A stretch of 64,000 nt of DNA, taken from the NCBI RefSeq assembly GCF_039975415.1, contig NZ_JBDWHD010000011.1; one strand, given 5' to 3'. Each line of letters begins with the position of its first letter. Positions within the stretch are counted from its first letter, which is position 1. The position numbers and the translations under genes were made by a program. This DNA is from Ascidiaceihabitans sp039975415 (GTDB lineage: Bacteria; Pseudomonadota; Alphaproteobacteria; Rhodobacterales; Rhodobacteraceae). The notes beneath the pieces are model-generated. The model worked only from the letters and a program-made list of their open reading frames with translations. It was not told the origin of the DNA and did not search any database. Below, in pieces: positions 58,977-64,000 of this stretch.

Positions 58977-59471
58977 ATGACACAGCTTCGCACAATCACC
59001 ACCGTACTGACTGCAGGCGCTTTTGCCACCCTTGCGTTTGACACGTTTGGACAGGCGATCAGCCCGTTGCTGGGCTACTCAAAACTTGCGCCAGTGGGCC
59101 TTGCTGGCGCGACCTTGAAATCTGTCTTCGGTGCCAATCCATCTGGCGCCGCCCATCTTCTACATGTCCTGACTGGCCTTGTCTTTTACGCCGTAGGGTA
59201 CTTTGCAATTGCACGCCCCGTTCAACGCGCCATCTTACCCCGTTTGCATTGGTCCGTGACAGCCGCCGTTTACGGTGTCGCCCTATGGGTTTTGGCCCTT
59301 TATGTGGTGGCCCATTTGATCGCGGGCAATAAGCCTTTCCTTGGCTTCACCGGCATCACTTGGGTCGCGCTTTGGGGGCATGTTCTTTACGCCTTCGTTG
59401 CGGCTTACATCATGGAAGCCAAGGGGGCAGTATTGGAACTGCCAGGCCGCATGAAACCAGCAACCATCTGA
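58977..59471 (+). CDS. Unnamed four-helix membrane protein
   Basis: I cannot name this 164-residue protein with certainty. It has hydrophobic segments at about 8-28, 55-80, 88-115 and 125-148, conserved-looking Gly and His (HLLHVLTGLVFYAVGYF, WGHVLYAFVAAYI) and a short basic C-terminus. The starting MTQLRTITTVLTAGAFATLA looks like a membrane-insertion helix; the AAAAAAGGAC before the ATG is a good ribosome binding site. The 212-base gap upstream (58765-58976) shows no gene. A perfect 8-bp hairpin follows (59491-59513). Confidence 0.7.
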   Translation: MTQLRTITTVLTAGAFATLAFDTFGQAISPLLGYSKLAPVGLAGATLKSVFGANPSGAAHLLHVLTGLVFYAVGYFAIARPVQRAILPRLHWSVTAAVYGVALWVLALYVVAHLIAGNKPFLGFTGITWVALWGHVLYAFVAAYIMEAKGAVLELPGRMKPATI

Positions 59472-59490
59472 AAACCTGTATAAAACCAAA

Positions 59491-59513
59491 GGCTGCACCA
59501 TTGAAGTGCAGCC
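59491..59513 (+). terminator. Hairpin after the four-helix membrane gene
   Basis: GGCTGCAC (59491-59498) and GTGCAGCC (59506-59513) are a perfect 8-bp stem around CATTGAA, followed by TATTTAC. It lies 20 bases after the stop and before the DUF1643 gene. Confidence 0.65.
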
Positions 59514-59534
59514 TATTTACTGGCACCAAGGGCT

Positions 59535-60041
59535 ATGATCACACGTTCTCACACCAAAGGCGACGCACCATCGGTCGCTGTTTATTCAGATTGCGAATGC
59601 TACCGGTACAGCCTGACCCGAAACTGGGACACCTCGGGCCGCAAAGTGTTGTTTGTGATGCTTAACCCTTCGACTGCCACAGAAGTGCAAAACGACCCTA
59701 CCGTGGAACGCTGTGAAAGACGCGCCCGAACGCTTGGGTTCGGGGCGTTTCAAGTCACCAATATCTTCGCTTGGCGCGACACTGATCCGAAGGGAATGAA
59801 GGCAGCAGCCGACCCCGTTGGGCCGCACAATGACGCCGCCATTCTTGATGGGGTTGCCTGGGCCGATGACGTGATTGCGGCGTGGGGTACACACGGGGCG
59901 CATTTGGCACGCGGAGCCGCTGTAGAAACGCTTCTTCGATCCACAAATCGCCCCCTGTTCCACCTTGGTTTGTCCAAGGCAGGCCATCCCAAACACCCTT
60001 TGTATCTACCTTACGTCCAGCAGCCCGAGGCGTGGCTTTAG
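59535..60041 (+). CDS. DUF1643 family protein
   Basis: This 168-residue protein matches the DUF1643 family, which is common in bacteria and phages. YRYSLTRNWD (near residue 23), LFVMLNPSTATEVQNDPTVERC (near 40-61), FGAFQVTNIFAWRDTDPKGM (about 69-88), then GLSKAGHPKHPLYLP near the C-terminus. The family is structurally related to nucleic-acid or nucleotide-binding proteins, but its function is not settled. The gene is between the four-helix membrane gene and the membrane-anchored RTX gene. Confidence 0.85.
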   Translation: MITRSHTKGDAPSVAVYSDCECYRYSLTRNWDTSGRKVLFVMLNPSTATEVQNDPTVERCERRARTLGFGAFQVTNIFAWRDTDPKGMKAAADPVGPHNDAAILDGVAWADDVIAAWGTHGAHLARGAAVETLLRSTNRPLFHLGLSKAGHPKHPLYLPYVQQPEAWL

Positions 60042-60153
60042 TCCGTTTTCCAGCCTTCATCATCTGTTAACCAACCATCGGTTCGGGCTTTGGATCGAAT
60101 CGTGATACGTGTTATGCAGCCGGTGGTAAATTCCGGTATGTGGGAAGTGTTTT

Positions 60154-61257
60154 ATGCTTTGGTTGGCAGGTTTGATGGGTTTGATGGCAGTTGGTGCCGT
60201 AACATTCGTTGAAATGGACGAGACCGAAGAAGAAGCAGAAGAAACGCAGAACCCTACTGTGCGCCTTGAAAACGAAGAACAAGACGCATTGGAATTGGAT
60301 GCCGCCACCTCCGAAAATGTGGCGGAAGATACAGACACCACCGTTGCTGACAGCGAAACAACTTACCCGCAAGATACCGACACCTTAAACGATGACATCC
60401 CCTACGACATCGCAAGTGATGACGCCGAAATTCTGGCAGGCACCGATGGCGCCGATGAATTGGACGCTATGGGTGGGAACGACCAGGTCGGCGGCCGAGG
60501 GGGCGACGACACCCTGTACGGCGGCGACGACAATGATGTCATGTACGGAGGTGATGACAACGACCTGGTCCATGGCGATGCAGGCGATGACACCCTGCAC
60601 GGTGAGGACGGCAACGATACGTTGAATGGCGGCGACGGGGCCGATGCCCTGTTTGGTCACAATGACAATGACACGCTGAACGGCGGAAGTGGTAATGACA
60701 GTCTTTATGGATCTGCCGGTGACGACCTACTTTCTGGTGACGCAGGGGATGACGCCCTTCAGGGGGGCGACGGAAATGACATCTTGAAGGGTGGCGCCGG
60801 GTCGGACGCCTTGTTTGGCGACGACGGAGACGATGTGCTGAGCGGTGTAGAAAATGATCCCGCCACAACAGGCCTTAGCGACAGCGACGACAGTGACTTT
60901 CTGAATGGCGGCCAAGGCGACGATGAAATCCTGATGGGCGCGCAAGACATCGCCACGGGCGGCGCCGGTGCCGACACCTTCATCGCTGGGAACTGGATCA
61001 CGGAAGGCAATGCCACATCGATTACCGATTTTAATGTGATGGACGATAATCTGATTCTGATCTGGGATGACAGCCTTGGGGAAGAACCCATGGTGGACCT
61101 TGAAGTTGATCCCGAAAACGAAGCCGTGATGTTTGTCAAAATGGACGGCGTGGTGGTGGCCACTGTCGATGCGGATACAGGATTTGATTACTCCGACGTA
61201 TCCCTTATCCCGATGAGTGTGGCTGCAAGCGCTGGCTTTGCAAGCCTAGCGGCCTGA
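60154..61257 (+). CDS. RTX calcium-binding protein with an N-terminal membrane helix
   Basis: This 367-residue, very acidic protein starts MLWLAGLMGLMAVGAVTFVE, a helix that could anchor it in the membrane or act as signal peptide. A Glu/Asp/Thr-rich linker (about 22-85) follows. About fourteen RTX nonapeptides cover roughly 95-235 (GGDDNDVMY, GGDGADALF, GGAGSDALF). A C-terminal domain then has TGGAGADTFIAGNW and ITDFNVMDDNLILIW, and the tail ends SAASAGFASLAA-like (GFASLAA) instead of the acidic-hydrophobic end of type I substrates. It thus differs from the RTX genes at 5204-7819 in targeting. Its position inside the truB-rpsO interval is unusual. Confidence 0.85.
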   Translation: MLWLAGLMGLMAVGAVTFVEMDETEEEAEETQNPTVRLENEEQDALELDAATSENVAEDTDTTVADSETTYPQDTDTLNDDIPYDIASDDAEILAGTDGADELDAMGGNDQVGGRGGDDTLYGGDDNDVMYGGDDNDLVHGDAGDDTLHGEDGNDTLNGGDGADALFGHNDNDTLNGGSGNDSLYGSAGDDLLSGDAGDDALQGGDGNDILKGGAGSDALFGDDGDDVLSGVENDPATTGLSDSDDSDFLNGGQGDDEILMGAQDIATGGAGADTFIAGNWITEGNATSITDFNVMDDNLILIWDDSLGEEPMVDLEVDPENEAVMFVKMDGVVVATVDADTGFDYSDVSLIPMSVAASAGFASLAA

Positions 61258-61284
61258 TCAGCGCCTTTCACATCCAATTTCTCT

Positions 61285-61313
61285 TTGCCATTTGGCGCGA
61301 AACTTCCTATACG
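61285..61313 (+). promoter_or_regulatory. Predicted rpsO promoter
   Basis: TTGCCA (61285-61290) and TATACG (61308-61313) are spaced by exactly 17 bases. The element has the same -10 as the tRNA-Val promoter at 16740-16768. It lies 100 bases upstream of rpsO, leaving a leader long enough for S15 autoregulation. Confidence 0.55.
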
Positions 61314-61412
61314 CGCCCATTGCTTGTGGAATCATAAGCAATACCTCCATGGGCCTGCACTGGACGACATCCCGGGCTGCGCCATCACACCAACCTTTTA
61401 AAGGAGACCCCG

Positions 61413-61682
61413 ATGTCGATTACGCCAGAAGAAAAAGCACGACTGATGAAAGAGTTCGCCATCAAAGAAGGCGATACAGGTTCCCCAGAAGTGCAAGTTG
61501 CTATCCTGTCTTCGCGCATCGCGACACTGACAGAGCACTTCAAAACACACAAAAAAGACAACCACGGCCGTCGTGGTTTGTTGAAAATGGTTGCGACACG
61601 TCGGAAGCTGCTGGACTATGCCCGCGCCAAAGACGAAGCCCGTTACCAAGACCTGATCAAACGTTTGGGCCTGCGCCGCTAA
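61413..61682 (+). CDS. rpsO: 30S ribosomal protein S15
   Basis: This 89-residue protein is the standard S15: MSITPEEKARLMKEFAIKEG, DTGSPEVQVAILSSRIATLTEHF (residues 21-43), the His-rich KTHKKDNHGRRGLL (about 44-57) that binds 16S, and YQDLIKRLGLRR at the end. AAAGGAGA is eight bases before the ATG. It normally lies between truB and pnp; here neither adjoins it. Confidence 0.97.
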   Translation: MSITPEEKARLMKEFAIKEGDTGSPEVQVAILSSRIATLTEHFKTHKKDNHGRRGLLKMVATRRKLLDYARAKDEARYQDLIKRLGLRR

Positions 61683-61708
61683 GCGTTTTCCCAAAAGTGA
61701 AATCTATC

Positions 61709-61738
61709 AAAGCCGCGCAGTCCTCTGTGCGGCTTTTT
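61709..61738 (+). terminator. rpsO terminator
   Basis: AGCCGCGCAG pairs with CTGTGCGGCT (one G-U pair) around TCCT and is followed by TTTTGC. It begins 26 bases after the rpsO stop, so pnp is not co-transcribed. Confidence 0.85.
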
Positions 61739-61784
61739 GCTTTGATGGGTTGTCAAAGGTGGCCCACAACATGATCGTGACTGA

Positions 61785-62501
61785 ATGGTTGGAATAATCA
61801 TACTGGCCGACCTCGCCGCGGCCTTGACCGTTGTCGCTTTGACCCTGCTTTTGACCAGCGTTGTGTTTGGAATTGCCTTTGTGGTTTTCAAAACCTCTTT
61901 GCCGCCCAAAACCACGCGAGCTGTCATGGGGGTCTTGTGCTTGACTGGCCTTGTGTTTTTGTTTGTGGCCTATCGGTATCTGTCCGGGGATCATGCCCCG
62001 AAAAGCGCCAGTGACGCTGCCATTTTATTCTACTTTGCAGGTATCGCTGCAATGCTGTCGACCTCAGTGGCAGCAACCTTCCTGCGCCTTGCCTTAATTG
62101 TCATGCGGAATAAGGTTTTGGACGGCAGAACAAAGGCCGTTTTGGTCTCAGGCGCAGTCGTTCTGGGATATGTCTGCGGTTTCGTTGGTATGGTGATCCT
62201 AGAGCGCAATTTGGCGCAAAAATTCGCGCCCCCTGCCCCGATCACGCTGTCCTATGGCGCTGGCAAAACCCATTGCGTGCTGCCCAATCAGTTGACGTTT
62301 CACGAAGGACCAAGCACAACCTTCCCGCAGGCCTTTGCCCTTGGTCGCGGTGACCGGATGCGCTTGCAACCGGCCGCCAATGTTGAAACGCGCGGCTGGG
62401 TTGCTTTTGAGATCACAGACAGCGACCAAATCAGGGTCGTTTACGGGTTGGGGCGTCATATCAGGCAACTGCAACAAGGCCGCTGTCCTGGGGTAGACTA
62501 A
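61785..62501 (+). CDS. Membrane protein with a C-terminal SH3-like domain
   Basis: I do not recognise the full-length family of this 238-residue protein. Four hydrophobic helices are visible (about 5-32, 44-64, 80-104 and 118-140). The external or periplasmic C-terminal part (about 150-238) looks like a bacterial SH3 domain: CVLPNQLTFHEGPSTTFPQA, then FALGRGDRMRLQPAANVETRGWVAFEI, in which GWVAFE is typical of SH3b. SH3b domains often bind peptidoglycan or peptide ligands. It is a single gene between rpsO and the convergent ABC permease, 20 bases from the permease stop. Confidence 0.7.
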   Translation: MVGIIILADLAAALTVVALTLLLTSVVFGIAFVVFKTSLPPKTTRAVMGVLCLTGLVFLFVAYRYLSGDHAPKSASDAAILFYFAGIAAMLSTSVAATFLRLALIVMRNKVLDGRTKAVLVSGAVVLGYVCGFVGMVILERNLAQKFAPPAPITLSYGAGKTHCVLPNQLTFHEGPSTTFPQAFALGRGDRMRLQPAANVETRGWVAFEITDSDQIRVVYGLGRHIRQLQQGRCPGVD

Positions 62502-62521
62502 CGCCCCGAACCATTGCTTCG

Positions 62522-64000
62522 TCAGTCCCCTAACCCCAAGGCTTTCTTCTGATCTGACGCCCATTTGAGGATGGTCAAATCGAAGGTCAAAGCCATCAAG
62601 GACACGCAAATCCCAAGCACAAAGTTTTTGCCTAAATCGGTACCTGCCAATGTGCGTTGAAGTTCTTGGCCCAAATCTTGCGTGCCGATGAATGCCGCGA
62701 TGATCACCATGAAAAATGCAAACATAATCGCCTGATTGAACCCGACAGCCATGGTCGGCAAAGCCAAAGGCAATTGCACTTTCCACAATTTTTGCATGCG
62801 GGTGGCCCCTGACATATCGGCGGCTTCGGTCATTTCTTCGGGAACAGATCGCAGCCCTTCGATGGTGTAGCGGGTCAGTGGCACCATCGCAAAAATAAGG
62901 ATTGAAAAGATCACAGCAATGTCCGTGATCCCGAACAACATGATGGCAGGGATCAAGTAAACAAAGCTTGGGAATGTTTGGGCGGTATCGCAAACCAGCA
63001 GAATCCGGTTTGACCACCTTTCAGTCCGCGCCGCCCAAATGCCCAAAGGCAATCCGATCAGCATCGCCAAGGCCACGGCGGAAATCACGGAATACAGCGT
63101 GATAACGGACCGATCCCACCACCCCGAGAAAGCGACCAAAGAAAAGAAGATTGCAGCCAGCACCGCTTGCCGTTTGCCACCCAACCACAAAGCGAACGCA
63201 ACAATCAGCAGAATGAAGGCTGGCGTCGGGATGGACAGCATGAAGTTTCTGAACGGAATCAACACCTGCACGTTCAGAAATGCCCGTAAAAACCCTGTCG
63301 TCGCTTTCACGGCATCAATGTTTAGAAAACCCTTGATCAGCGTGTCGATTTCCTTGCCTTGGCTAAAGTTTTGTTTACGCCCGATCGTCGATGCAACCTC
63401 AATGAATTGCGCCACTCCAATGAAAAGCACAAACAAACCCACACCCAAAAGCAACATTAAATGACGCTTCCACCACGGTGTCCCTTTTTCAAAATGCTCC
63501 GGCTGTTTGACAACCCACGCCTTGGACATGCGGTCCAGGGTCACGGCAAGCAACACGATCGTGACGCCAATCTCAAAAGATCGACCCAATTTGAAACTGC
63601 CCATCATCGCCAGCAATTTTGCGCCAAGGCCCGGCATACCGATGAAAGCGGTCAGAACCACCATAGCCAGACACAGCATGATGACTTGATTGACCCCCAC
63701 CAAAATCTCGGTCCGGGCAGAGGGCAAGTAGACGTGGCGCAGCAATTGCCAACGGGTGCAGCCGCTCATTTCACCAGCTTCCACAACTTCGGGTGAAACT
63801 TTTTGCAAACCCAGTGTTGTCATCAAAATCATCGGGGGAATGGCGTAGATCGTGGTCGCCACAGCCCCCGCGGTTGGTCCCACTTTGAAGAAAATGACCG
63901 CTGGCAACAGGTAGGTGAAAAACGGCAAGGTTTGCAGCACAGATAATATCGGCTTAAGCGCCCGGTTCACCCACGGTTTGCGCCACGCCAAAATGCCCAG
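62522..64000 (-). CDS. Glycine betaine/proline-type ABC permease with two fused modules (5' end beyond the window)
   Basis: At least 492 residues are visible; the frame runs on past position 64000, so the N-terminus is missing. There are two tandem permease modules of the ProW type. The first (upstream) has TIYAIPPMILMTTLGLQKV and MSGCTRWQLLRHVYLPSARTEI; the second has LVCDTAQTFPSFVYLIPAIM and MSGATRMQKLWKVQLPLALP. The EAA loops EVVEAGEMSGC and EMTEAADMSGA are clear. Such double ProW proteins belong to osmoprotectant (glycine betaine, proline betaine or related) importers. The ATPase and binding protein genes are probably to the right of the window. Confidence 0.9.
   Translation of the reverse strand: MGILAWRKPWVNRALKPILSVLQTLPFFTYLLPAVIFFKVGPTAGAVATTIYAIPPMILMTTLGLQKVSPEVVEAGEMSGCTRWQLLRHVYLPSARTEILVGVNQVIMLCLAMVVLTAFIGMPGLGAKLLAMMGSFKLGRSFEIGVTIVLLAVTLDRMSKAWVVKQPEHFEKGTPWWKRHLMLLLGVGLFVLFIGVAQFIEVASTIGRKQNFSQGKEIDTLIKGFLNIDAVKATTGFLRAFLNVQVLIPFRNFMLSIPTPAFILLIVAFALWLGGKRQAVLAAIFFSLVAFSGWWDRSVITLYSVISAVALAMLIGLPLGIWAARTERWSNRILLVCDTAQTFPSFVYLIPAIMLFGITDIAVIFSILIFAMVPLTRYTIEGLRSVPEEMTEAADMSGATRMQKLWKVQLPLALPTMAVGFNQAIMFAFFMVIIAAFIGTQDLGQELQRTLAGTDLGKNFVLGICVSLMALTFDLTILKWASDQKKALGLGD

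Overview
The window reads as chromosomal DNA of a marine Rhodobacteraceae (Roseobacter-group) alphaproteobacterium. The evidence is the typical protein sequences of that family, the gene strings dapB|rbfA-DUF2233-truB and livG/H/M/SBP/F with two CoA ligases, a DinB with the alphaproteobacterial N-terminal Cys motif, GANTC (CcrM-type) sites, and two families of dispersed GC-rich intergenic palindromes. Almost everything is ordinary chromosomal content. I see no phage, integrase, insertion sequence or CRISPR array.

Layout. 1-281 is the promoter and leader of a ribosomal RNA operon read leftwards; its 16S gene lies just outside the window. 638-3015 holds msrPQ (periplasmic methionine sulfoxide repair) and a fasciclin-domain secreted protein. 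3156-7819 holds a decayed FMN glutamate synthase-like gene and three consecutive RTX (type I secreted, calcium-binding) genes, the first broken by a stop. 7829-17151 is housekeeping: HAD phosphatase, clpB, pyrF, Nudix, dinB, an rRNA methyltransferase, N-formylglutamate amidohydrolase, tRNA-Val(GAC) and rpmJ.

17245-28119 is the most interesting part, a metabolic island for an unidentified C4-dicarboxylate-like acid. A four-subunit fumarate reductase/succinate dehydrogenase-like complex is translationally coupled, through a small unrecognised 97-residue protein, to a two-subunit class I fumarase/tartrate dehydratase. Facing it are a TauE/SafE permease and a LysR regulator, and then a tripartite tricarboxylate transporter (TctCBA). 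The flavoprotein keeps the catalytic residues but has Cys where the FAD-linking His should be.

28145-34032 contains a WYL regulator, an EamA permease, a remnant of a bicarbonate transporter (SbtA type), a YghU-type glutathione enzyme, a lone FbpB-type permease and a PaaK-like ligase without the usual nucleotide-binding loop. 34076-42423 is a branched-chain-amino-acid-type ABC uptake operon with an acyl-CoA synthetase, interrupted by a small SHOCT-domain gene on the opposite strand. 42719-45324 is a PAS hybrid histidine kinase and an OmpR-type regulator. 45429-49799 has a WGR protein, an M20 amidohydrolase, and an HscC-like Hsp70 paired with a membrane J-like protein that lacks HPD. 49877-52639 is a lone formate dehydrogenase alpha subunit.

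52852-61682 has a histidine phosphatase, a GST, saccharopine dehydrogenase, dapB, rbfA, truB, a membrane-anchored RTX protein and rpsO; pnp, usually next to rpsO, is absent. The window ends in a double-module glycine betaine-type permease cut by the right edge. No tools were used. Family assignments rest on recognised motifs, and start sites on visible ribosome binding sites.
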